Source: Clostridiales bacterium (GTDB lineage Bacteria > Bacillota > Clostridia > Lachnospirales > Lachnospiraceae). From it: a stretch of DNA of 43,210 bases. The stretch spans positions 1 through 43,210 of the forward strand of contig JAQXGQ010000071.1 of assembly GCA_029006795.1 (NCBI GenBank), written 5' to 3'. The translations under genes and the position numbers were made by a program. This document shows, piece by piece, positions 16,639-24,921 of the stretch (the stretch's first letter is position 1; every line of letters begins with the position of its first letter). The notes under the pieces are model-generated. The model was not told the DNA's origin. It was given only the letters and a program-made list of their open reading frames with translations, and searched no databases.

Positions 16639-17976
16639 ATGAAATTATTATTTATTTCCCTCGGATGTGACAAGAATCTGGTAGATACCGAGTTCATGCT
16701 TGGACTTCTTCGGGAAGACGGTATGGAAATGACAGATGATGAATATGAGGCAGACGTGATTATTATTAATAGCTGCTGCTTCATTAATGACGCCAAAGAA
16801 GAAAGTATCAATACCATCTTAGAAATGGCAGAGCACAAAAAAGATGCAAAGCTAAAAGCACTGATTGTAACAGGCTGTCTTGCCCAGCGCTATCAGGAAG
16901 AAATCCGAAGGGAGATTCCGGAAGTAGATGCAATTTTAGGCACCAATTCCTATGAGGACATTGTAGATGCGGTACACAAGGCTTTAGAGGGAAATCATTA
17001 CGAAAACTTTAAAGCCCTTGAAGGACTACCGGATATTCACACAAAACGGACAGTGACTACAGGTGGGCACTTTGCTTATCTAAAGATTGCAGAGGGCTGT
17101 AATAAGCGCTGTACTTACTGTATTATCCCTTATATCCGGGGAAATTACCGCAGTGTCCCTATGGAAAACCTGATTGAGCAGGCTAAGGATTTAGTTGCCG
17201 GCGGGGCAAAGGAATTGATTTTAGTTGCCCAGGAGACAACGCTTTACGGTGTGGATTTATATGGAGAAAAATCACTTCACCGTCTGTTAGATGAATTAAA
17301 TAAAATTAACGGTCTTTTCTGGATCAGAATCATGTATTGTTACCCGGAAGAGATTTATGAGGAATTGATTGACTCCATGATACGCAACGAAAAGGTCTGC
17401 CATTATCTGGATATGCCGATACAGCATGCGAACGATGCTATCTTAAAGCGTATGGGCAGAAGAACAAACCATGATGATTTAGTTCGTATTATTACTCATT
17501 TGAGAGAGCGTATTCCTGATATTACACTGCGTACCACCTTAATCTGCGGTTTCCCGGGAGAGACAGAAGAAATGCACGAGGAGCTGATGCAGTTTATCAA
17601 TGACATGGAATTTGACCGCTTAGGCGCTTTTACCTATTCTCCGGAGGAAGGAACTCCTGCCTCGGAATTTAAAGATCAGGTGGAAGAAGAACAGAAGACA
17701 GAGTGGCAGGCAGATGTTATGGAACTGCAGGAAGAAATCATCTTCGATAAAAATGAAACCATGAAGGGGAAAGAACTTTTTGTTTTTGTCGAGGGAAAAG
17801 TCAGCGATGAAAATGCCTATGTAGGTAGAACATATAGGGATGCGCCGGATGTGGATGGCTATATATTTATCAATACCGATGAGGAACTGATGACCGGAGA
17901 TATTGTAAAGGTTCGTGTCACCGGTGCCTATGAGTATGATTTGATAGGAGAGATAATCAATGAATTTACCAAATAA
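16639..17976 (+). CDS. rimO: Ribosomal protein S12 methylthiotransferase
   Basis: RimO adds a methylthio group to the conserved aspartate of ribosomal protein S12 by radical SAM chemistry. The protein has 445 residues. The N-terminal UPF0004 domain carries three cluster cysteines (in LGCDKN, NSCCF and TGCLAQR). The radical SAM motif is CNKRCTYC followed by IIPYIRG, with the SVPMENL segment typical of RimO rather than MiaB. The C-terminal TRAM domain ends near RVTGAYEYDLIGE. It overlaps pgsA by 17 bp. Confidence 0.95.
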   Translation: MKLLFISLGCDKNLVDTEFMLGLLREDGMEMTDDEYEADVIIINSCCFINDAKEESINTILEMAEHKKDAKLKALIVTGCLAQRYQEEIRREIPEVDAILGTNSYEDIVDAVHKALEGNHYENFKALEGLPDIHTKRTVTTGGHFAYLKIAEGCNKRCTYCIIPYIRGNYRSVPMENLIEQAKDLVAGGAKELILVAQETTLYGVDLYGEKSLHRLLDELNKINGLFWIRIMYCYPEEIYEELIDSMIRNEKVCHYLDMPIQHANDAILKRMGRRTNHDDLVRIITHLRERIPDITLRTTLICGFPGETEEMHEELMQFINDMEFDRLGAFTYSPEEGTPASEFKDQVEEEQKTEWQADVMELQEEIIFDKNETMKGKELFVFVEGKVSDENAYVGRTYRDAPDVDGYIFINTDEELMTGDIVKVRVTGAYEYDLIGEIINEFTK

Positions 17977-18502
17977 ATTAACGGTAATGCGTGTTATTTT
18001 AATTCCGTTTTTTGTGTTTTTTATGATGGCGCCTTGTTTTGAAGGCTATGGAAATTATATTGCGGTGGCTATTTTTATTGTGGCAAGTCTGACGGATTTA
18101 TTAGACGGAAAGATTGCAAGAAAATATAATCTTGTCACCAACTTCGGCAAATTTATGGACCCGCTTGCTGACAAACTTTTAGTCTGCTCGGCTATGATTT
18201 GTCTCATTGAGACAGGGCAGTTAGCAGCATGGATTGTAATTATCATTATTGCCAGAGAGTTTATTATCAGCGGTTTTCGTCTGGTAGCTTCCGATAACGG
18301 TGTGGTAATTGCAGCAAGTTACTGGGGAAAATTTAAGACAACCTTTCAGATGTTGATGGTGATTGTGCTGATTTTAAATATTCAGAACACCTTTTTCCAG
18401 ATATTAGGAGTAGTTCTTACTTATATTGCTCTCATTCTTACGGTTGTTTCATTGATTGATTACATCGTTAAGAATAAAGATGTTTTAAAAGAGCAGAAAT
18501 AA
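17960..18502 (+). CDS. pgsA: CDP-diacylglycerol-glycerol-3-phosphate 3-phosphatidyltransferase
   Basis: PgsA makes phosphatidylglycerol phosphate, the precursor of phosphatidylglycerol and cardiolipin, in the membrane. The protein has 180 residues with several helices. The CDP-alcohol phosphotransferase signature is complete: Asp46, Asp49-Gly50, Ala53-Arg54, Gly63, Asp67 and Asp71. The N-terminal NLPNKLTVMR is typical. The start overlaps the end of rimO, with GGAGA upstream. Confidence 0.95.
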   Translation: MNLPNKLTVMRVILIPFFVFFMMAPCFEGYGNYIAVAIFIVASLTDLLDGKIARKYNLVTNFGKFMDPLADKLLVCSAMICLIETGQLAAWIVIIIIAREFIISGFRLVASDNGVVIAASYWGKFKTTFQMLMVIVLILNIQNTFFQILGVVLTYIALILTVVSLIDYIVKNKDVLKEQK

Positions 18503-18543
18503 ATGATGGAAAATTTGAAAGACAGAAGGAAGGAAATACTTTC

Positions 18544-19092
18544 GTGATAGAAAAAGTAAAAGGTTCCAGCGGCGCGGAAATCTCAAAGAGGAAGATATCC
18601 GCTTCGCTGGAATATTCCGTTTTTAGTTTGTTAAAAAAATATCATATTACATTGACCACCGCAGAGTCTGCTACCGGTGGAATGATTGCCTCAACACTAA
18701 TCAATGTACCGGGAATATCAGAGTTTTTTACAGAAGGGTACATCACCTATTCAAATGATGCAAAGGTAAAGATGATTGGAGTAAAACGGGAAATCATTGA
18801 TACCTATGGTGTGGTCAGCAGTGAGACCGCTGCAGATATGGCAGAAGCAGCAGCAAGAACCGCAGGAACAATAGCTGCCCTGTCTGTTACCGGAGTAGCA
18901 GGACCGGACGGTGGAACGAAGGATTGTCCGGTGGGACTGGTGTATATCGGCTGTCATTTAAATGGAAAGACTGTGACGGAACACCATATTTTTCCCGGTG
19001 ACCGTATGGCAGTGCGGAGTGCTGCCTGCAAAAGAGCATTAGAACTGCTTGCGGAAAGTATTTGTAACTCTTATATAAGGGAAAATTGTTAA
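18544..19092 (+). CDS. CinA C-terminal domain protein (PncC-type nicotinamide-nucleotide amidase)
   Basis: The protein has 182 residues and consists of the CinA C-terminal domain alone (LTTAESATGGMIASTLINVPG, later SVTGVAGPDGGTKDCPVG). Stand-alone versions, called PncC, deamidate NMN to nicotinate mononucleotide and recycle NMN released by DNA ligase. The N-terminal molybdopterin-binding-like domain of full CinA is missing. It starts at a GTG, with AGGAAGGAA about 8 nt upstream. An NMN-recycling role fits a cell with a broken de novo pathway, but the gene is also common in cells with a whole one. Confidence 0.88.
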   Translation: MIEKVKGSSGAEISKRKISASLEYSVFSLLKKYHITLTTAESATGGMIASTLINVPGISEFFTEGYITYSNDAKVKMIGVKREIIDTYGVVSSETAADMAEAAARTAGTIAALSVTGVAGPDGGTKDCPVGLVYIGCHLNGKTVTEHHIFPGDRMAVRSAACKRALELLAESICNSYIRENC

Positions 19093-19130
19093 GTATTGCC
19101 GCGAAGTTTAGGAGAGAAAGGAATTATCAT

Positions 19131-19685
19131 ATGAGAATCATTGCCGGAATAGCTCGGAGTTTACCGTTAAAAACAGTAGCGGGAATGGATACAAGACCGA
19201 CGACAGACCGTATCAAAGAAACCCTGTTTAATATGCTTCAGGATGAAGTTCCTGGCAGCTATTTTCTGGATTTGTTTGCAGGAAGCGGACAAATAGGACT
19301 TGAAGCTGTAAGCCGTGGAGCAAAGTATGCCGTTTTTGTAGAAAACAATAAAAAAGCCATCGGCTGTATTGAAGAAAATATAGAGTTTACCAAGTTTACA
19401 AGAGAGACAAAACTTTATCCATCGGATGTTTTGACAGCATTGCGTTCTATGGAAGGAAAATATCAATTTGATGTAATCTTTATGGATCCGCCCTACAATC
19501 AGGAAATCGAAAAAGATGTCCTGCATTATTTAGCAGATTCTACCTTGTTAAAAGAAGATACCTTGATTGTGGTGGAAGCGTCTCTGTCCACCGGCTTTGA
19601 TTATTTAGATGAATTGGGGCTTAGACTTCGTAAATTAAAAACCTATAAGACAAATGAACACGCTTTTATAGAAAAGAAAAAATAA
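19131..19685 (+). CDS. rsmD: 16S rRNA (guanine966-N2)-methyltransferase
   Basis: The protein has 184 residues. The ATG at 19131 follows AGAAAGGA (19115-19122) by 8 nt and gives the family start MRIIAG. The SAM-binding motif [13 protein letters not shown] is at residues 47-59 and the catalytic DPPY at 119-122. It methylates G966 of 16S rRNA. It precedes coaD, the order also found in Bacillus (ylbH-coaD). Confidence 0.95.
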   Translation: MRIIAGIARSLPLKTVAGMDTRPTTDRIKETLFNMLQDEVPGSYFLDLFAGSGQIGLEAVSRGAKYAVFVENNKKAIGCIEENIEFTKFTRETKLYPSDVLTALRSMEGKYQFDVIFMDPPYNQEIEKDVLHYLADSTLLKEDTLIVVEASLSTGFDYLDELGLRLRKLKTYKTNEHAFIEKKK

Positions 19686-19707
19686 AACGGCATGGGGAGG
19701 AATACCT

Positions 19708-20193
19708 ATGAAAAAGGCCATTTATCCGGGCAGTTTTGACCCACTTACGCTAGGTCACATGGATATTATTGAACGTTCTGCAAAGATTGTGGACGAATTG
19801 GTAGTCGGTGTGCTAAACAACAGTGCAAAAAATTCGTTGTTTTCTCTTGAGGAACGTGTTAGTATGATAAAAGAGATGACGGAACATCTGCCCAATGTGA
19901 CGGTAGCATCTTTTGATGGACTACTTGTAGATTACATGAAAGAAATTGATGCCACTATTATTATCAGGGGGCTTCGGGCAGTGACAGATTTTGAGTATGA
20001 GCTTCAGATTGCCCAGACAAATCATGTGGAGAATCCGGATGTGGAGACCATTTTTTTGACCACAAGTCTCCAGTATTCATATTTAAGTTCCACAATTGTG
20101 AAAGAATTTGCTTCCTATGGCGGGGATATTTCCAAGTTTGTGCCGGGACAGTTTATTGACAGGATTTACGCAAAATACAATATTACAAAATAA
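19708..20193 (+). CDS. coaD: Phosphopantetheine adenylyltransferase
   Basis: CoaD transfers AMP from ATP to 4'-phosphopantetheine, the fourth step of coenzyme A synthesis. The protein has 161 residues. The nucleotidyltransferase motif is TLGH (residues 14-17) in [30 protein letters not shown] and the C-terminal YLSSTIVKE are conserved. A GGGGAGGA site precedes the ATG. It lies 22 bp after rsmD. Confidence 0.97.
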   Translation: MKKAIYPGSFDPLTLGHMDIIERSAKIVDELVVGVLNNSAKNSLFSLEERVSMIKEMTEHLPNVTVASFDGLLVDYMKEIDATIIIRGLRAVTDFEYELQIAQTNHVENPDVETIFLTTSLQYSYLSSTIVKEFASYGGDISKFVPGQFIDRIYAKYNITK

Positions 20194-20205
20194 GGAGTGG
20201 TTACT

Positions 20206-20823
20206 ATGGCCAGCAGAATTGAACAGGTTATTGAAGAAATCGAAGACTATATTGATGGTTGTAAGCCGCAGACATTTTCTTCCTCTAAGATTGTTGTCAA
20301 TAAAGAACAGATGGAAGAACTTTTAAGTGAACTTCGTACCAAGATACCGGAAGAAATTAAGCGGTATCAGAAAATTATCAGCAATAAAGAGGCAATTTTA
20401 GCCGATGCCCAGACAAAAGCGGATGCCATCATTGCCCAGGCACAGGTGAAGACGGACGAATTGGTCAGCGAACACCAGATTATGCAGCAGGCATATGCCC
20501 AGGCAAATGAGGTAGTTATGATTGCTACCAAACAGGCGCAGGAGATTTTAGACAATGCTACCAATGATGCAAACAATATCCGCATGGGTGCCATGCAGTA
20601 TACAGATGATATTTTAAAAAATCTCGAGAATACCATTTCCCATTCTATGGATGCAGCAAAATCGCGCCACGATTCTTATATGAGTTCTTTGCAGGGCTTT
20701 TTAGATGTGGTAACTGCCAATCGCGCCGAATTAAATCCTACTGCCGATGAGCCGGAAACTGCTTCCAAAAAAGAGGAGCTTCCAAACGTGCAGATTAGTT
20801 CTGACATGTTAGAAAATCAGTAA
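20206..20823 (+). CDS. Coiled-coil protein of unknown function (often called DivIVA-like or ATPase subunit H-like)
   Basis: The protein has 205 residues. The ATG at 20206 is 8 nt after AAGGAG (20192-20197). Residues about 45-150 are rich in Ala, Gln, Glu and Lys with heptad character and no helix breakers, so a long coiled coil is likely. There is no signal peptide, membrane segment or catalytic motif. The tail (about 175-205) is acidic and Pro-rich. Such proteins are often named vacuolar ATPase subunit H-like or DivIVA-like only because of the coiled coil, and I would not trust either. It is the last gene of the operon and its final 15 bp overlap the end of ylbJ on the other strand. Confidence 0.82.
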   Translation: MASRIEQVIEEIEDYIDGCKPQTFSSSKIVVNKEQMEELLSELRTKIPEEIKRYQKIISNKEAILADAQTKADAIIAQAQVKTDELVSEHQIMQQAYAQANEVVMIATKQAQEILDNATNDANNIRMGAMQYTDDILKNLENTISHSMDAAKSRHDSYMSSLQGFLDVVTANRAELNPTADEPETASKKEELPNVQISSDMLENQ

Positions 20824-21786
20824 CAGGGATACGATCCAGGCAAGCAGGGAAGAGAAAAAGGTCAAAAGCAGTTTTAACAGCAGATAGCGCTTCATGGAAA
20901 GGTCTGTTCCTTTTATCATGGAGCTAGTCTGTGCCATCCCGGATAAACCGCCGAAGGCGGTAAATGCCATAGCAAGAATATAGCGGCTGCCATCAGATAG
21001 CGGCAGTGCTGATAATTGATGAATCCCGTTGGTGATTTCAATCACTCCGGTCAGCAATACTTTTATCGTGGCAGGAAGAGGCAATTGACAGAACATGGAC
21101 GTAATGATGGAAAACAGCATAATATAACCACCGAGTCTGGTTAATGTTTCAAAACCATCCATGATGCCGGCATCTATGATTTTAAAATTCATTTGAGATC
21201 CAGATGCCGGTGTTTTTTGTGTCATTACCGATTGTTCCATCGTTTTGCTTGTGCGGCGGAACAATCTGCCGGAATGGCAGTGGGTATTTTTCCCTTTTTG
21301 GAGAAGCAGACTCCCAAGAAAAATAGGCGGCAGAAACAGTACCAGATAGCTGAATAAAAGCAGTGAAGGCTGCTTTAATTCCTGACAGAGAATATAGCTG
21401 CTGATAAAAACGGGGCTCATATTGTTAGTAATGACAAAGAGGATATCTGCCTCTTCCTTCGATATTTTTCCGCATTTTAGAAGTTCGGCGCAGTTTTTGC
21501 TTCCCATAGGAAATCCAAAAAGAAAGCCGGATAAAATGACAAAAGCACTTTCTCTGCTGCCGGGCAGAATGACTCTGGTAACAGGATAGAGATATCTTGT
21601 CAGAGAGGTCAGGTAATTTGAATAAATTAAAATATTTGACAAAATGGCAAAGGGCAGCAAGGAGGGCAGAAGCCGCTCATACCAGAGCAGAAGCCCGTTA
21701 GCTGCGGCGCTTACCGCTGCCTTGGGAAAAAACAAACTATAGGCAATAAAAATAAGAATGGATAGGAATATTAATTTCTTTTTCAT
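20809..21786 (-). CDS. ylbJ: YlbJ-type sporulation integral membrane protein
   Basis: The protein has 325 residues and about eight membrane helices. It belongs to the nucleoside-transporter/gate-domain superfamily: note LLPSLLPFAILSNILI, the GFPMGSKNCAEL motif near residue 95, and FGGLSGMAQT near the C-terminus. In Bacillus ylbJ lies beside coaD, is under sporulation control, and is needed for efficient spore formation. Bacillus YlbJ is longer (about 400 residues). The presence of the gene suggests a spore-former or the descendant of one. Its start codon is only 30 bp from that of pepD, so both promoters must lie partly within coding sequence. Confidence 0.85.
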   Translation of the reverse strand: MKKKLIFLSILIFIAYSLFFPKAAVSAAANGLLLWYERLLPSLLPFAILSNILIYSNYLTSLTRYLYPVTRVILPGSRESAFVILSGFLFGFPMGSKNCAELLKCGKISKEEADILFVITNNMSPVFISSYILCQELKQPSLLLFSYLVLFLPPIFLGSLLLQKGKNTHCHSGRLFRRTSKTMEQSVMTQKTPASGSQMNFKIIDAGIMDGFETLTRLGGYIMLFSIITSMFCQLPLPATIKVLLTGVIEITNGIHQLSALPLSDGSRYILAMAFTAFGGLSGMAQTSSMIKGTDLSMKRYLLLKLLLTFFSSLLAWIVSLLLIF

Positions 21787-21816
21787 ATTAAACTATATGA
21801 AAAGCAGGAGGATACT

Positions 21817-23271
21817 ATGAAACACACAGGAAAATTAAATTTAAAACCGGAAAATGTATTTTACTATTTTGAGCAGCTTGCGGCAATTCCGCATGGCTCT
21901 AGGAACACGAAGCAGATTAGCGATTATCTGGTGGGTTTTGCCAAAGAACAGGGATTAGAGTACTACCAGGATGATGCCAATAACGTAGTGATGATTCAGG
22001 AGGCAACCCCGGGTTATGAGAATGCAGAACCAATTATCATCCAGGGACATATGGATATGGTTTGTGAGAAAGAGAGCGGCTGCGATATTGATTTTGAAAA
22101 AGACGGTCTGAAACTATATGTGGATGGAGACTTTTTAAAGGCGAAGGGAACTACCTTAGGTGGAGACGATGGAATTGCAGTTGCCTATGCTCTTGCTATT
22201 TTAGCGGATGAAGAAATTGAGCATCCGAGATTAGAAGTAGTGATTACTGTGGATGAGGAAATCGGAATGCTTGGCGCAGAGAGCATAGAGCTTCCTATGT
22301 TAAAGGGACATAAGATGTTAAATATCGATTCCGATGAAGAGGGACGCTTTTTAACCAGCTGTGCCGGAGGAATGACGGTTGAGACCACAATCCCGGTAAC
22401 TTATATGAATCAGAAGGGACTGTCATTTACCGTGACCGTTGCCGGCTTAGAGGGAGGACATTCCGGCAGTGAAATTGACAAAGAACACGGAAACGCCAAC
22501 ATTCTTATGGGGCGAATTTTAAAATATCTTTCTGACCGGATGGAGATGGGAATTGCCACTCTAGCAGGAGGATTAAAGGACAATGCCATTCCGCGTGAAT
22601 GTACAGCAAAAATTTTAATTCCGGCAGAAAAGAAAGAGGAAATGATTTCCTCTATTCGGAGCATAGAAGCTATTTTGCAGAAGGAATATGCCATTCCTGA
22701 CCCAAATCTTTGCATTGATGTGACAGAGGAGAAGGAGTGTGAAGTTCCGATTTTGTCTTATGCTGCCATGACGAAGGTGATTTTTTATCTCTGCAACGTG
22801 CCAAATGGCGTACAGCACATGAGTATGGTGATGCCGGGCTTAGTAGAAACCTCTTTAAATGCGGGGATCATGGAACTTACAGACGAAAGTCTTAAAGTGA
22901 TTTCTTCCGTGCGAAGCAGCGTTTCCTCAAGAAAGGATGAATTAGGAGACAGACTGCAGTATTTAGCAGAATTTTTAGGTGGTGAAACCGAGATAAGCGG
23001 TTCCTATCCGGCATGGGAATATCGCGCTCATTCTGAAATACGTGAGAGAATCAGTGCTGTTTACAAAGATTTATTCGGCGAAGAACCGATATTTGAGGCC
23101 ATCCATGCCGGCTTAGAGTGCGGTATTTTATCCGGTAAAATTACAGATCTAGATTGCGTTTCCTTTGGCCCGAATAATTATGACATCCATACACCGAAGG
23201 AACGCTTAAGCATTTCTTCTACAGAAAGAGTATGGAGATTATTGGTTGAATTTTTAAAGAGAAGCAAATAA
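21817..23271 (+). CDS. pepD: Beta-Ala-His / aminoacyl-histidine dipeptidase (M20)
   Basis: The protein has 484 residues, as usual for PepD. Zinc ligands and catalytic residues of M20 peptidases are visible: His78 and Asp80 in QGHMDMV, the GGDDGIA segment (116-121), and Glu147-Glu148 in VDEEIGMLGAES. HAGLECGIL near the C-terminus supplies the last conserved histidine. It cleaves dipeptides such as Xaa-His in the cytoplasm. A strong GCAGGAGG site precedes the ATG. The M23 gene follows after 4 bp. Confidence 0.94.
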   Translation: MKHTGKLNLKPENVFYYFEQLAAIPHGSRNTKQISDYLVGFAKEQGLEYYQDDANNVVMIQEATPGYENAEPIIIQGHMDMVCEKESGCDIDFEKDGLKLYVDGDFLKAKGTTLGGDDGIAVAYALAILADEEIEHPRLEVVITVDEEIGMLGAESIELPMLKGHKMLNIDSDEEGRFLTSCAGGMTVETTIPVTYMNQKGLSFTVTVAGLEGGHSGSEIDKEHGNANILMGRILKYLSDRMEMGIATLAGGLKDNAIPRECTAKILIPAEKKEEMISSIRSIEAILQKEYAIPDPNLCIDVTEEKECEVPILSYAAMTKVIFYLCNVPNGVQHMSMVMPGLVETSLNAGIMELTDESLKVISSVRSSVSSRKDELGDRLQYLAEFLGGETEISGSYPAWEYRAHSEIRERISAVYKDLFGEEPIFEAIHAGLECGILSGKITDLDCVSFGPNNYDIHTPKERLSISSTERVWRLLVEFLKRSK

Positions 23272-23275
23272 AAAT

Positions 23276-24118
23276 ATGAAATTAAATCGTATCAGTGTCT
23301 TACTAATCTTTTTCACGGTGGTTTTCTGTAATGTGCTTTTGCAGGACGCCATCCGTGACAGGGCACAGCAGATAAACTGTTTTTCCTATGAGACTGCATA
23401 CGATACCATGAGAAATCATCCCCTTTCGGAAGAAACCATGATGTTGTTTTTGGATGCTGCAAAGGGAGATGTGACACGTTACAGTGAACTTTTAACCATG
23501 TATTTTGCGACGGGTGCCATTGTAACGGAAATAGAGTTATTAGAAAAAGATATTGTATATGTAAAGAAATATCGTTTGAAAGATTTTTCTTCTATTCAAA
23601 AACAGGTGATAGCTCTGTGGAAAGATTTAGAGAAATTCCCGGTAGGAAAGATAAAAAATGCACCAGAAGCGACGGTTTCCTTTGAAAACAGCTGGATGCA
23701 GAGCCGAACTTTCGGCGGAGACAGAGGACATGAGGGCACTGATATCATGGCATCTGTCAATGAGAGAGGGATTTATCCTATTTACAGCATGACAGATGGT
23801 GTCATTGAAAATATCGGCTGGCTTCGTTTAGGCGGTTACCGTATCGGTGTCCGCAGCTCCTCCGGGGCATATTTTTATTATGCCCATCTGGCGGAATATG
23901 CCAAAGATTTTGAAATCGGAGAGAGTGTGGCTGCCGGGGAACTGTTGGGCTTCATGGGAGATACCGGTTACAGTGACGTGGAGGGAACTACCGGAAACTT
24001 TGCGGTACACCTGCATCTTGGCATTTACTTATACGATGAAAACGGGTGTGAGTTCAGTGTCAATTCTTATCCCATGCTGCAATACCTGTGGATGAAACAG
24101 GGAAAACAATTACAATGA
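23276..24118 (+). CDS. M23 family zinc peptidase, membrane-anchored
   Basis: The protein has 280 residues. A single N-terminal hydrophobic segment (residues 6-24) should anchor it or act as a signal peptide. An alpha-helical region follows (about 30-120), then the LytM domain with HEGTD (His152, Asp156) and HLHLG (His245, His247), so the zinc site is complete. M23 enzymes cut peptide crosslinks of peptidoglycan or act in division and sporulation complexes. The start is 4 bp after the pepD stop with only a weak purine-rich site upstream, so translational coupling is likely. Possible relatives are SpoIIQ-like proteins, but nothing here proves a sporulation role. Confidence 0.9.
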   Translation: MKLNRISVLLIFFTVVFCNVLLQDAIRDRAQQINCFSYETAYDTMRNHPLSEETMMLFLDAAKGDVTRYSELLTMYFATGAIVTEIELLEKDIVYVKKYRLKDFSSIQKQVIALWKDLEKFPVGKIKNAPEATVSFENSWMQSRTFGGDRGHEGTDIMASVNERGIYPIYSMTDGVIENIGWLRLGGYRIGVRSSSGAYFYYAHLAEYAKDFEIGESVAAGELLGFMGDTGYSDVEGTTGNFAVHLHLGIYLYDENGCEFSVNSYPMLQYLWMKQGKQLQ

Positions 24119-24134
24119 AAGAAAGGCTAAAAGG

Positions 24135-24860
24135 ATGGCGATTCGTCTGGATAAATTTTTGTCGGAAATGGGAGCAGGAACCCGCAGTGAAGTAAAAAAA
24201 TATATCAGAGCAGGTCTTGTCACTGTAGATGGCATTCCGGCAAAGAAACCGGAGTTAAAAATTGACGAACAGCAGACAAAAGTCTGTTTTCGTGGGAAAG
24301 AGCTTTCCTATGTGGCTTATGAATATTATTTGTTTTATAAGCCGGCAGGCTGTGTCAGTGCCACTGAGGACAATCTGCACAAAACAGTCATGGATTACCT
24401 GACAGATGTTAGGAGAAAAGATTTGTTCCCTGTGGGAAGGCTTGACATTGATACCGAAGGTCTGCTTTTTATCACCAATGACGGCGCATTAGCACATGAA
24501 CTTTTAAGCCCTGCAAAGCATGTGGAGAAAACCTATTATGCAAAAGTGGAGGGTCACGTTACAGAAGATGATGTAAACCTTTTTAAAAAAGGGGTTGACA
24601 TAGGAGAAGATGTGCCCACAAAACCTGCAAAACTTGTCGTATTGTCTGAGGGTGACATTTCAGAGGTTGAGTTGACAATCACAGAGGGAAAGTTTCATCA
24701 GGTCAAGCGGATGTTTGAGGCAGTTGGCAAAAAGGTCATTTATCTGAAACGATTGTCTATGGGAAATTTGACGCTGCCAAAGGATTTAGCGCCGGGAGAA
24801 TACCGGCCATTAACCAAACAGGAACTAGAACATTTAAGAAACATTCAGCATACAAAATAA
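24135..24860 (+). CDS. rsuA: RsuA-type 16S rRNA pseudouridine synthase
   Basis: The protein has 241 residues. An S4 RNA-binding domain (residues 1-50, starting RLDKFLSEMGAGTRSE) is followed by the catalytic domain with GRLDIDTEGLL (catalytic Asp104) and a C-terminal GKFHQVKRMFEAVGKKV typical of RsuA/RluB/RluE. The HVEKTYYAKVEG segment is closest to RsuA, which modifies U516 of 16S rRNA. RluB or RluF activity is not excluded. It lies 16 bp after the M23 gene. Confidence 0.92.
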   Translation: MAIRLDKFLSEMGAGTRSEVKKYIRAGLVTVDGIPAKKPELKIDEQQTKVCFRGKELSYVAYEYYLFYKPAGCVSATEDNLHKTVMDYLTDVRRKDLFPVGRLDIDTEGLLFITNDGALAHELLSPAKHVEKTYYAKVEGHVTEDDVNLFKKGVDIGEDVPTKPAKLVVLSEGDISEVELTITEGKFHQVKRMFEAVGKKVIYLKRLSMGNLTLPKDLAPGEYRPLTKQELEHLRNIQHTK

Positions 24861-24921
24861 GTAGCTGACGATGGATTATTCTTTGTTTTACCATAGTGTT
24901 TAAAGAAATAAGGAGACTTAC

